Part shown: in pieces, positions 26,236 to 34,236 of the stretch
Position numbering within the stretch: position 1 is the stretch's first letter
Layout of the letters: every line of letters starts with the position of its first letter
NCBI GenBank assembly: GCA_030151565.1
Contig: JASLDM010000060.1
Coordinates: 1 to 64,000 of the forward strand
Length of the DNA stretch: 64,000 bases
Direction of reading: 5' to 3'
DNA from: Flavobacterium sp.
GTDB taxonomy: Bacteria > Bacteroidota > Bacteroidia > Flavobacteriales > Flavobacteriaceae
Translations under genes and position numbers: made by a program
The notes under the pieces: generated by a model
Database searches by the model: none
Told to the model about the DNA's origin: nothing
What the model saw: only the letters and a program-made list of their open reading frames with translations

Positions 26236-26928
26236 TTGAAAAAAATAACAGTTGCCATTGACGGTTTTTCCTCTACTGGGAAAAGCACTTTGGCTAAGGA
26301 ATTAGCAAAAAAACTTGGTTATGCATATATCGATACAGGGGCAATGTATCGAGCGGTAACCCTTTTTGCAATGCGAAAAGGATTTATTGATGCGAAGCAT
26401 TTTGACAAGGAACGTTTGATTGCGGATTTGTCAGAAATTGATTTACAATTTATCTACAATGCTCAAAAAGGATTTGCAGAAATGTATTTGAATCAGAATA
26501 ATGTTGAAGAGATAATCCGCTCATTAGAAGTTTCCAATTTTGTAAGTCAAGTTGCAGCACTTTCTGAGGTTCGAAAAAAATTAGTAGAACAACAACAAAG
26601 TTTAGGACGTGAAAAAGGAGTTGTAATGGATGGGCGTGATATTGGAACTGTTGTTTTTCCAGAGGCAGAACTTAAAATATTTATGACAGCTTCTGCGGAA
26701 ATTCGCGCCGAGCGCCGATACAATGAATTGATTGAAAAAGGTCAAGAAGTTTGTTTAGAAGATGTTTTTAAAAATGTTGTTGAACGTGATGCAATTGATA
26801 CAACTCGAAAAGATTCCCCACTTGTAAAAGCTGCTGATGCTATTGCGTTTGATAATTCTAATTTAAGTAAGGAAGAGCAATTTGAGCAAATTTTAAAAAT
26901 GGCTCAAGATAAGATTACTGCGCAATAA
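26236..26928 (+). CDS. cmk: Cytidylate kinase
   Basis: A 230-residue CMP/dCMP kinase. Visible: the P-loop DGFSSTGKST at residues 8-17, 'YIDTGAMYRAVT' (31-42) that binds CMP, 'MDGRDIGTVVFPEAELKIFM' with the R-D-I-G motif, and the LID region 'ERDAIDTTRKDSPL'. It begins with TTG at 26236, since no ATG precedes the P-loop. It lies 20 bases after porQ and is probably co-transcribed. Confidence 0.95.
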   Translation: MKKITVAIDGFSSTGKSTLAKELAKKLGYAYIDTGAMYRAVTLFAMRKGFIDAKHFDKERLIADLSEIDLQFIYNAQKGFAEMYLNQNNVEEIIRSLEVSNFVSQVAALSEVRKKLVEQQQSLGREKGVVMDGRDIGTVVFPEAELKIFMTASAEIRAERRYNELIEKGQEVCLEDVFKNVVERDAIDTTRKDSPLVKAADAIAFDNSNLSKEEQFEQILKMAQDKITAQ

Positions 26929-26966
26929 AAAAATAAAACTAGATTACATATAATGTGATTAATCGG

Positions 26967-26974
26967 TACCTTTG
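26967..26974 (+). promoter_or_regulatory. -7 element for the MFS gene at 27.0 kb
   Basis: TACCTTTG, exact match to TAnnTTTG, 24 bases before the ATG at 26999 and overlapping the alternative TTG start at 26972. Confidence 0.6.
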
Positions 26975-26998
26975 TCGCTTGTAAATACAATTAAAAAA

Positions 26999-28330
26999 AT
27001 GAGTATAAAGAATAGGCTTATTATTATGAGCTTTCTGCAGTTTGCAGTTTGGGGAGCTTATCTGACTTCAATGGGTAATTATCTTGGATCAGTAGGGCTA
27101 GGGCCTAAGATCGGATTATTCTATGCGATGCAGGGAATTGTTTCTATATTTATGCCAGCAATAATGGGTATTGTTGCTGACCGTTGGATTGAAGCACAGC
27201 GATTACTCGGAATCAACCATTTATTGGCTGCTATATTTATGATTGCCACAGGGTATTACGGGTATGTGGCAGGTGCTGATGTTTCTTTTTCAATTATCTT
27301 TACCTTGTATTCATTAAGTGTAGCTTTTTTTATGCCAACAATCGCGTTGTCAAATTCTACAGCTTATAGTTTACTTCAAAGGGAAGGATTGGATACCATT
27401 AGATATTTTCCACCAATTCGGACGTTTGGAACGGTAGGATTTATTTTTTCCATGTTATTTGTTGATTTTGTTGGTTTTGAAAATGGCGTAATTAATACCG
27501 CTTTTACTAAAGGAAGTATCGATACGTTTGTAAGTTTTCAAAACACGTACCACCAGTTTTTTGTATCAGCTGTTTTAGGAATTTTTCTATTCTTCTACAG
27601 TTTTAGCTTGCCAAGTTGCACCATTAAAAAATCGAAAGAAAAGAAAAGTATGTATGATGCATTAGGCTTGAAGGCTTTTTCTTTATTTAAGAATAAGCGT
27701 ATGGCTATTTTCTTTGTTTTTTCAATGTTATTGGGAGTTTCATTACAGATTACGAATGGATATGCAAATCCATTTATTACAAGTTTTAAGAAAGTGCCTG
27801 AATATGCAAATAGTTTTGGGGCTAATCACGCCAATGCGTTAATTTCTATTTCTCAGATTTCGGAAACATTTTGTATCCTTTTAATTCCTTTCTTTCTTAG
27901 ACGTTTTGGAATTAAAAAAGTAATGTTGATGTCTATGTTTGCTTGGGTGCTTCGTTTTGGATTATTTGGACTTGGAGATCCAGGAAATGGTGTTTGGATG
28001 TTTATCCTTTCTATGTTGGTCTATGGTATCGCATTTGATTTCTTTAATGTTTCAGGATCGTTATTTGTGGATAATGAAACCGATGAGGATATTCGATCTA
28101 GCGCACAGGGAGTGTTTATGATGATGACAAATGGTTTTGGAGCAACTATTGGAATGTTGGCAGCTCAATATGTGGTTAATCACTTTGTGTATAGTAAAAC
28201 AGATATTGTAGAACAAATGCACGGATGGTATTCCTCTTGGTTGGTTTTTGCTGCTTACTCTTTAGTTGTAGCTATCGTTTTTGCTATTGTATTTAAATAC
28301 AAACACAAACCTGAGGAAATTAATATATAA
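26999..28330 (+). CDS. MFS transporter, nucleoside permease-like
   Basis: A 443-residue twelve-helix MFS protein related to the NupG/XapB nucleoside:H+ symporters: 'MSFLQFAVWGAYLTSMGNYL' at the N-terminus is close to the family start, with 'GIVADRWIEAQRLLGINHLL' as the helix 2-3 loop. The C-terminal half contains 'ISQISETFCILLIPFFLRR'. It likely takes up nucleosides, which would fit the neighbouring CMP kinase, but sugar uptake cannot be excluded. The start at 26999 is chosen because the longer frame starts within the promoter. Confidence 0.85.
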   Translation: MSIKNRLIIMSFLQFAVWGAYLTSMGNYLGSVGLGPKIGLFYAMQGIVSIFMPAIMGIVADRWIEAQRLLGINHLLAAIFMIATGYYGYVAGADVSFSIIFTLYSLSVAFFMPTIALSNSTAYSLLQREGLDTIRYFPPIRTFGTVGFIFSMLFVDFVGFENGVINTAFTKGSIDTFVSFQNTYHQFFVSAVLGIFLFFYSFSLPSCTIKKSKEKKSMYDALGLKAFSLFKNKRMAIFFVFSMLLGVSLQITNGYANPFITSFKKVPEYANSFGANHANALISISQISETFCILLIPFFLRRFGIKKVMLMSMFAWVLRFGLFGLGDPGNGVWMFILSMLVYGIAFDFFNVSGSLFVDNETDEDIRSSAQGVFMMMTNGFGATIGMLAAQYVVNHFVYSKTDIVEQMHGWYSSWLVFAAYSLVVAIVFAIVFKYKHKPEEINI

Positions 28331-28336
28331 GTTTAA

Positions 28337-28370
28337 AAAAAAACGGATTGCATAAGCAATCCGTTTTTTT
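28337..28370. terminator. Bidirectional terminator
   Basis: AAAAAACGGATTGC, four-base loop, GCAATCCGTTTTTTT, between convergent genes ending at 28330 and 28391. Confidence 0.9.
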
Positions 28371-28390
28371 ATATAATATTGTCGTACTGT

Positions 28391-28789
28391 TTATTCATTC
28401 GTTCTGCTATATTCATTTTCAATGCCATTTATAATCAATAAAGAGCGATCTTCTTTGTCTTGCCATAAGATGGTGTCGTTTCCAAAATCAGCAGTGTTTA
28501 AGTATTGATTGATTTGCTTTAAAGTTATTGTTTCGTATTCTTTAGAGCTGCTTTGTAGTTTTACCAAAGGAATGCTATTCTGTGAAGAATACGTTGCTAT
28601 AATCGTTTCTAAATCATTTTTAAAGTACTTTACTAACTCCTTACTATTCGTTGATAAACTCTTTTGGATTTGTTTTTCGGTTTTGACTGTATCTAAAGCA
28701 AGGTTGGTATTGTCTGTTTGCCAAGCTTGTTTTTTACAACTTATACAGAATGATATTATGCAGATACTAAGAAGAAAAGACTTTTTCAT
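28391..28789 (-). CDS. Hypothetical small lipoprotein
   Basis: A 132-residue protein with a lipoprotein signal (lipobox ISC, Cys18, followed by KKQ). The mature part is hydrophilic with helical character ('ELVKYFKNDLETIIATYSSQ') and a C-terminal 'DRSLLIINGIENEYSRTNE' with strand-like pattern. I do not recognise a family. It is a single-gene unit with a promoter-like TATTTTTG and a shared terminator. Confidence 0.6.
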   Translation of the reverse strand: MKKSFLLSICIISFCISCKKQAWQTDNTNLALDTVKTEKQIQKSLSTNSKELVKYFKNDLETIIATYSSQNSIPLVKLQSSSKEYETITLKQINQYLNTADFGNDTILWQDKEDRSLLIINGIENEYSRTNE

Positions 28790-28814
28790 TACAAGATTGT
28801 TTCATAGATGTAAA

Positions 28815-28822
28815 CAAAAATA
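28815..28822 (-). promoter_or_regulatory. -7 element for the 28.4 kb lipoprotein gene
   Basis: Minus strand TATTTTTG, exact match to TAnnTTTG, 26 bases upstream of the ATG at 28789. Confidence 0.5.
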
Positions 28823-28853
28823 AGACCAGACTTCTAAATAATTACAGTGAATT

Positions 28854-30089
28854 TTAAAATAAGATATGCGTAATGATATAAATAAGCAAACCAACTAAAC
28901 CACCTACTAATGTTCCGTTTATACGGATGAACTGTAAATCTTTACCTACTTCTAATTCTAGTTTTTGACTGAGTTCTTTACCATCCCAATGTGCGACCGT
29001 ATTTTTAATTAAATGACCAACCTCTTTTGTGTTTTTTAATGCCATTTTATAAATAGCATGACGAATCCATAAGTTGATTTTGTCTTGTAGTGTTTTATCT
29101 TTTTGAAGATTTTGTTCAATAGCTTGAAGGTTTTGTCGAATATATGTTCTTAATACGGATTGTCTGTTTTCGAGTTGTTCTAGAAGTGTATCTTTTAATG
29201 AAATCCAAAAATCACTAACATAGCTCGCTATTTTTTCAGTTGTTATGAATTGAGAGAGAATGGACTGGAATTTTGTTTCCCAATGTGGTTCAGTAGCAAT
29301 TGTTTTGCTCAATTCTAGTAAACGCTCCGTGAGCTCCTGCCTGATTTTATGATTTGGATTTTCAGCTACATCATCTAAAAAAGTAGTTATTCCCCCAATG
29401 AGTTGATTGGTAACTGCTTTACCACCGATCAAGCCTAAGATAGGTTTTTTCTCTACCACCTTTTCATAAATAGCTTCTCGATTTTCATTTACATATTCTT
29501 GAGCTTTGGGGAGTATTAAGTCTATTAAATGATTGTGTTCTTCTTGTTCTACTGCATAGAGGATTCCTTGAGCGACAAATTGTTGAATTTCAATAGCGTT
29601 GATTCCTTCTTCTGCTTTTTGAGTTAAAAAGTTTGTAACAGTTTTCTCATCTAGGTTTATGACAATATTGTGAAGTAGCTTGCTAATCTCAATTTCGGTG
29701 GTTTCTTGATTCTTTGGAATCGCTAACCAACTGCCAATAAAGGAAGCTAGGTCGATTTTTTCAATATAAGGACGTATGTTTTCAGAAGTCAAGAAGTTTT
29801 CTGTAACAAAGTCACCTAGATTATCTCCAATAGCATCTTTGCTGTTTTCTATAAGGTTAGTATGGGGTATTTTTAGCCCCATAGGGTATTTAAATAAAGC
29901 TGTAACTGCAAACCAATCGGCAAGTGCTCCAACCATTGCCGCTTCAGAAAAAGCTTTCACATAAGGCATCCAATTTGCAGGATTATGTTTTTCGAAGTAA
30001 ACCATTGTTGCATAAACTAGAGCCATTAATATAAATAGGCCTGTGGCGATGGCTTTATGTTTCTTAAGTTGTTTTTTCTTATCGGACAT
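28854..30089 (-). CDS. DUF445 family membrane protein
   Basis: A 411-residue DUF445 (YjiN-like) protein: one membrane helix near residues 15-33, the family signature 'FSEAAMVGALADWFAVTALF' at about 45-64, then a long helical soluble region, and a final hydrophobic hairpin ('GTLVGGLVGLLIYIITHILF'). No biochemical role is established for the family. ATG 30089 (MSDKKK) is chosen over the longer frame that would run into the preceding RluA-type gene and past a TATCTTTA element. Confidence 0.85.
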   Translation of the reverse strand: MSDKKKQLKKHKAIATGLFILMALVYATMVYFEKHNPANWMPYVKAFSEAAMVGALADWFAVTALFKYPMGLKIPHTNLIENSKDAIGDNLGDFVTENFLTSENIRPYIEKIDLASFIGSWLAIPKNQETTEIEISKLLHNIVINLDEKTVTNFLTQKAEEGINAIEIQQFVAQGILYAVEQEEHNHLIDLILPKAQEYVNENREAIYEKVVEKKPILGLIGGKAVTNQLIGGITTFLDDVAENPNHKIRQELTERLLELSKTIATEPHWETKFQSILSQFITTEKIASYVSDFWISLKDTLLEQLENRQSVLRTYIRQNLQAIEQNLQKDKTLQDKINLWIRHAIYKMALKNTKEVGHLIKNTVAHWDGKELSQKLELEVGKDLQFIRINGTLVGGLVGLLIYIITHILF

Positions 30090-30106
30090 CTTATAATGTT
30101 TTAGTA

Positions 30107-30114
30107 TAAAGATA
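30107..30114 (-). promoter_or_regulatory. Near-consensus -7 element for the DUF445 gene
   Basis: Minus strand TATCTTTA, one mismatch to TAnnTTTG, 18 bases before the ATG at 30089. Confidence 0.35.
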
Positions 30115-30129
30115 AGGAAAAGTAATCTT

Positions 30130-31809
30130 TTAGAAGTCTTCAGTAATTTGAAATTGAATCCATTCTTTGGTTTTAGGGTGTTTAAAGCGAATGCTTTCAG
30201 CGTGCAAATGTAAGCGATTTGCTTTTGAACCATACAGATCATCTCCAATTATTGGTGCATTGAGTCCTTGAGAATGAGATGCGTGTACACGCAATTGATG
30301 TGTACGCCCGGTAATGGGATAAAAATATACTTTAGATTTTTTTTCGGAAGTATGAATTAACTCCCACTTTGTTTTGGCAGGTTTACCATAGTCATAGCAA
30401 ACTAATTGGCGCGGACGATCGTCTAAATCAACGCGCAAAGGGAGTTCAATAAAACCTTCTTTTTCTTTAAAGGTACCGTCAAGCAAGGCTACATAGCGTT
30501 TCTCTACCGTTTTTTTAATGAATTGACTTTGAATGTATTTATGAGCATCTTTTGTTTTTGCTAATACTAAGAGACCTGAAGTAGCCATATCAAGCCTATG
30601 AATTATTAAGGGGCCTGTTGCTTCTGGATAGCGCGTTTTCATACGCTCATATACAGAATCTTGTATGTGAATACCAGGTACGGACAGAAATTCAGCAGGT
30701 TTATTTACAACTATTATTTCCTCATCTTCATAAATGATTTCTAAAGAACTATTTAGAGTAGGGGTTTCGATAAGAGGATTGTTGTCCAAAGACATTCCTT
30801 CTAGCATATGCCCTAGGATGGGTTCGCATTTACCACGGCAAGCTGGGTAGAAGTTTAAATGTTTTCTAATTTCAGACTTAGGTGCTTTACCCCACCAAAA
30901 TTCCGCTAAAGCAATTGGTTTTAATTGATTTTTAAAGGCGTATTGCAGTAATTTTGGAGCAGCACAATCTCCTGCGGCAGCTGGGGGTTTTTGCAAAGCA
31001 GTTGCTTCAAAGATTGTTAGTAAATCTTTGACTTCTCCTGAAATATTTAAAAATTGATAGTTTTGAAAAAGCTTGTTTTGAAGTGCATTTGACTTTTCTT
31101 TGCGTAGCTCTTTTAGTTGCTCAATTTTTTCTTTTTTACTTTGTATTGACGCTTTGGTTTCGGTTATTTTGTTTTGCCAATAGGAAATTAATACACGTAA
31201 TTCGTGTTTATCTCGTAAACTTTGTTTGATTAAATCTTCATTTATTAGTTCAAAATCGGCTTCAGAAATTGTATTTAGAGCTTTTTCACGTTGTTCTTTT
31301 CTTTCTTTTTTAAGCTTTTTAAGTTGGTTTTTTTTATCTTGAATAGCATTCTTAAAATCTATGTCATCTGTTTTTAACTGATGCTGTAATTTTAGATACT
31401 CTTCATCTTTTTCTAAAACGTTGATTTGTGCATTGAGGTCGTTTAAAATAGTTTCTTCCGCCAAGAAAAAACCTTCTTGATCCCATAAATCAAAAACTGG
31501 AGGTACAAAACCCTCTATAGTTCCGTGATTGCCTAGTTTTCCTGAAAATCCTGCTAAATATCCTAAGTTTCCACTTTGATCTTCTACAACCAAAACACCA
31601 AACATTTTACCCGTAGGTAATGAATTTGTTTTGGAAGAATCAAATAAGGGAGCAATTAAAGGATGAGCTAGAAGCTCTGTTTGCAATTCGGTTGATGCAA
31701 TTAAACTTAAAGGATGAGGTTCGTAGAAAAAGGGATAGGTAAATTTTCTAGGTTTTTCAATTTCATTGATGTTTGATTTGAAAAGTCTAAAATTAGGAAC
31801 TAAAGCCAT
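30130..31809 (-). CDS. RluA family pseudouridine synthase with long N-terminal extension
   Basis: A 559-residue protein. The C-terminal third (from about residue 350) is a standard RluA catalytic domain: 'EDEEIIVVNKPAEFLSVPG', the catalytic aspartate in HRLDMATSG (near residue 406), and 'YFYPITGRTHQLRVHASH'. The first 340 residues are an extension with a strongly charged coiled coil (about 110-230) and a cysteine-containing part 'AAAGDCAAPKLLQYAF' and PACRGKC. Long versions of this type exist in several phyla; the RNA target is unknown. ATG 31809 (MALVPNFRLF) is preferred because the longer start lies upstream of the -7 element. No S4 domain is visible. Confidence 0.85.
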   Translation of the reverse strand: MALVPNFRLFKSNINEIEKPRKFTYPFFYEPHPLSLIASTELQTELLAHPLIAPLFDSSKTNSLPTGKMFGVLVVEDQSGNLGYLAGFSGKLGNHGTIEGFVPPVFDLWDQEGFFLAEETILNDLNAQINVLEKDEEYLKLQHQLKTDDIDFKNAIQDKKNQLKKLKKERKEQREKALNTISEADFELINEDLIKQSLRDKHELRVLISYWQNKITETKASIQSKKEKIEQLKELRKEKSNALQNKLFQNYQFLNISGEVKDLLTIFEATALQKPPAAAGDCAAPKLLQYAFKNQLKPIALAEFWWGKAPKSEIRKHLNFYPACRGKCEPILGHMLEGMSLDNNPLIETPTLNSSLEIIYEDEEIIVVNKPAEFLSVPGIHIQDSVYERMKTRYPEATGPLIIHRLDMATSGLLVLAKTKDAHKYIQSQFIKKTVEKRYVALLDGTFKEKEGFIELPLRVDLDDRPRQLVCYDYGKPAKTKWELIHTSEKKSKVYFYPITGRTHQLRVHASHSQGLNAPIIGDDLYGSKANRLHLHAESIRFKHPKTKEWIQFQITEDF

Positions 31810-31825
31810 GGTGTTGGTATTTATG

Positions 31826-31833
31826 CAAAAATA
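31826..31833 (-). promoter_or_regulatory. -7 element for the RluA-type gene
   Basis: Minus strand TATTTTTG, exact match to TAnnTTTG, 17 bases before the ATG at 31809. Confidence 0.55.
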
Positions 31834-31895
31834 CACAATAGAACGGAATAGTTTGAAAATAGGGTTAGGAAAAAAGCAAGCGTTGTAACTGGACT

Positions 31896-32324
31896 TTAAT
31901 TTATAGCTGTAACATTTTCGAGGGTGATATCATTCCAAGGAATCGTAAATAAAGCAAGATATAGTAGCAAAAGTACCATAATACCAATAACTAGTATTTC
32001 ATATTTGCGTAATGGATCTGTACTAAAGTTTAGTCTGGCGTATAAATTACCTCCCATAATGAGTATTAATGGAAAATAAAGTAGCGTAAAAAGAGCAAGT
32101 GCGCCACTATGTAGCCAATAGGATATACTTCCACCCAGAAGCACCCCAAGAGCTGTCACTCTTAGCGTGTTGTTTGTAAATGTAACTATTTTTTTGATGT
32201 TGTATTTAGCTTTTCTTTCGTCTGATAAGGTATTGTATCCTGCAAGCATACCGTCAGCGTTTTCGGCGGTAAGTAGAAAACTGATGCCAAGAAATATGGC
32301 TGAAACAATTATAAATGGAAGCAT
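31896..32324 (-). CDS. DUF3784 family membrane protein
   Basis: A 142-residue protein with four hydrophobic segments and the DUF3784 motif 'AGYNTLSDERKAKYNIKKI' after the first helix. Family role unknown; members are common in Firmicutes and Bacteroidota. ATG 32324 is chosen because it starts one base after the stop of the upstream hydrolase gene and gives a family-typical N-terminus. Last gene of a four-gene operon (DUF2089, membrane protein, hydrolase, DUF3784). Confidence 0.8.
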   Translation of the reverse strand: MLPFIIVSAIFLGISFLLTAENADGMLAGYNTLSDERKAKYNIKKIVTFTNNTLRVTALGVLLGGSISYWLHSGALALFTLLYFPLILIMGGNLYARLNFSTDPLRKYEILVIGIMVLLLLYLALFTIPWNDITLENVTAIN

Positions 32325-32325
32325 A

Positions 32326-33249
32326 TTATTCTGTAATAAAATTAGCAAGTATACTTACTAGTTCGGGATGTAACGGGTAATGACTCTTTGCGTAACTAGC
32401 CTGATTTTCTGCATCTGTTGTTACTTTCTTTAAAACGTGGTTCATTCCATCAAGCGTGATTAGTTTTGCAGCAGGTTTTGCTTGATGAAGTTTTTCTCCT
32501 TGTTTTAGATCCACTTGCAAATCTTTAGTTCCTTGTACAATTAATAAGGGTTTGTCTGTTTTTTGAACTTCGCGAATTGGATCCACTTGTATCCAAGAGA
32601 TTAAGTAAGGTTGTACGCTGGGTCTAAAAAAGCTTTGTAACAAAGGGATCACGTCTTCAACTTGTTTTCCTTGCTTGAGCTCTTTTAAAATCTCGTCCGC
32701 TTTTTTGGATAAAAAAGGAGCGCTTTTGGTTATTTGATCACTTATAATATGATCAATTGTTTCTCCTTGTCCTGCTAAAAGTATAACTTTTTGTACTGAA
32801 GGGTTGTTGCTGTCCATCGTTGCAACCAAGGCTCCTTCGCTATGGCCAATTAATACTATTTTGGAGTAGCTTTTCTTAAAGTGATTTATGATTAAGTCAA
32901 GGTCTATACTTAGGTCTTGAAAACGCATGTTCTCTTCTTTTACGTCTTGCTTTTTGATTTGTGCAAGCATTCGTTTGTCAAAAGTAAATGTGTTAATTTT
33001 CTTTTTCGCTAACCCCTCAGCGAGTAGTTTGTAAGCATTTGTCGTTAACATTGGAGGTTGATTTCCATTTCTGTCTGTGGGACCAGAACCTGCGATTACA
33101 ATGCTTAAAAGGTCGCTCTTGGGATTGCTTAAATACAGATCTCCATGGATATCTGAGTCAATTACAATTGGTGTTACTTTGAAATCTTGTGCATTGGTAA
33201 GCCAAGAAAAAGCAAGAAGTATTAACGGGAGTAAGATGTTTTTAAACAT
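32326..33249 (-). CDS. Exported alpha/beta hydrolase
   Basis: A 307-residue hydrolase with a signal peptide (cleavage after TNAQ near residue 21). Visible: 'LLSIVIAGSGPTDRNGNQP' oxyanion loop, the nucleophile elbow GHSEGA, the acid region 'IVQGTKDLQVD' and the histidine in 'LDGMNHVLKK'. The GSGPxDRDGN motif places it with exported serine esterases/peptidase-like hydrolases. Substrate unknown. Sits 2 bases after a membrane protein gene and 1 base before DUF3784, so it is in an operon headed by a DUF2089 regulator. Confidence 0.85.
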   Translation of the reverse strand: MFKNILLPLILLAFSWLTNAQDFKVTPIVIDSDIHGDLYLSNPKSDLLSIVIAGSGPTDRNGNQPPMLTTNAYKLLAEGLAKKKINTFTFDKRMLAQIKKQDVKEENMRFQDLSIDLDLIINHFKKSYSKIVLIGHSEGALVATMDSNNPSVQKVILLAGQGETIDHIISDQITKSAPFLSKKADEILKELKQGKQVEDVIPLLQSFFRPSVQPYLISWIQVDPIREVQKTDKPLLIVQGTKDLQVDLKQGEKLHQAKPAAKLITLDGMNHVLKKVTTDAENQASYAKSHYPLHPELVSILANFITE

Positions 33250-33251
33250 AA

Positions 33252-33836
33252 TTAATACAGGTAAACAAATATTTTTGAAGTAAACTCTGCTACTATAACA
33301 GCTACTAGGATAAGAAATTTATGAAGGTTTGTCTTAAGGTTTGTCGCTGTTTTAAAACCTTTGTAGACGAGTATACCGAATAAGACTAATGCAGCAATAG
33401 AGTAAATTGAGCTTACTCCTAACAAGATTAAATTGATAAATGGTAGGTTCATCATCTCTGCAGGATTGGTTATGTTCTGCATCATGTGATCTGATGTTTC
33501 TTGCATAAAACCTCCAAAGCCAAATATAGTAATAACATATAGCGGAATTCTTGAAATTAAAGCGATATTTAAAATATCTATTAGCCTCGTTTTAGGGTTT
33601 ATATAACGCGCAAGAAGACTTAAAAAGGCGGTTAATAAAACGGTATTTAGAATGTTATCTAAGAAGGGCTGTTCTATTTGTACAGGCGTAGCACTGATGT
33701 GTACATCTAGGACTCCGTCAAAGCGAGTAGAAGTAAGGTAGCCTAATATCGATGCTATGATAAGTGTAGAAAGACCAAATAATAAGAGTTGCCTTTCTTG
33801 TAAGCGTTCAAAAGGTTGGGTTAAGATTTTTGTCAT
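33252..33836 (-). CDS. YIP1-like five-helix membrane protein
   Basis: A 194-residue integral membrane protein with about five hydrophobic helices and the 'RLQERQLLLFGLSTLII' N-terminus after 'TQPFE', a pattern seen in Yip1-domain proteins of Bacteroidota. No catalytic motif. It lies 4 bases after the DUF2089 gene and 2 bases before the exported hydrolase. Possible roles are envelope stress or protein trafficking; this is inference from family and context. Confidence 0.6.
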   Translation of the reverse strand: MTKILTQPFERLQERQLLLFGLSTLIIASILGYLTSTRFDGVLDVHISATPVQIEQPFLDNILNTVLLTAFLSLLARYINPKTRLIDILNIALISRIPLYVITIFGFGGFMQETSDHMMQNITNPAEMMNLPFINLILLGVSSIYSIAALVLFGILVYKGFKTATNLKTNLHKFLILVAVIVAEFTSKIFVYLY

Positions 33837-33840
33837 AATA

Positions 33841-34122
33841 TTAGTTTTGGGTTGTTTTTAGTTGTTCAATGTGGTTTATGATATCATCAAGTTTATTTCG
33901 TACAGTTGGGTAGCTTATCTTCATCTGTAATGCCATTTGTTTGAGACTTCCACTATTGATGAAAAATTGAAAAATAAAGTCTTGTTCTTCTTGAGATAGT
34001 TGTAAAAGTAATGGTAAATCAAATGAACCGGTAACTCCTGTGTTACATTGGTCACAGCTAAGTTGTGTTACTTTTAGATCATTATTACAACTAGGGCAGT
34101 GTATTGGGAGTTTGTTATTCAT
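33841..34122 (-). CDS. DUF2089 zinc-ribbon/helix-turn-helix regulator
   Basis: A 93-residue protein with a four-cysteine zinc ribbon (Cys9, 12, 23, 26: CPSC and CDQC) followed by a helix-turn-helix-like region at about residues 45-85 ('SGSLKQMALQMKISYPTVRN'), which is the DUF2089 arrangement. It is likely a DNA-binding regulator and, as first gene of the operon with the membrane protein, hydrolase and DUF3784 gene, may control that operon. No partner is known. Confidence 0.8.
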   Translation of the reverse strand: MNNKLPIHCPSCNNDLKVTQLSCDQCNTGVTGSFDLPLLLQLSQEEQDFIFQFFINSGSLKQMALQMKISYPTVRNKLDDIINHIEQLKTTQN

Positions 34123-34188
34123 TATTAATAAAATATAGAATGTTTTTAATATAATTAATGCTAAGTTAAATAATATTTATAAATAGAG

Positions 34189-34216
34189 CAAAAAAAAGAC
34201 GCTAATTAGCGTCTTC
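34189..34216 (-). terminator. Rho-independent terminator of the repeat-protein gene
   Basis: Palindrome AAGACGCTAATTAGCGTCTT followed on the minus strand by a T-run, 20 bases past the stop at 34237. Confidence 0.85.
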
Positions 34217-34236
34217 TTAAACTATACTGTTTTATT

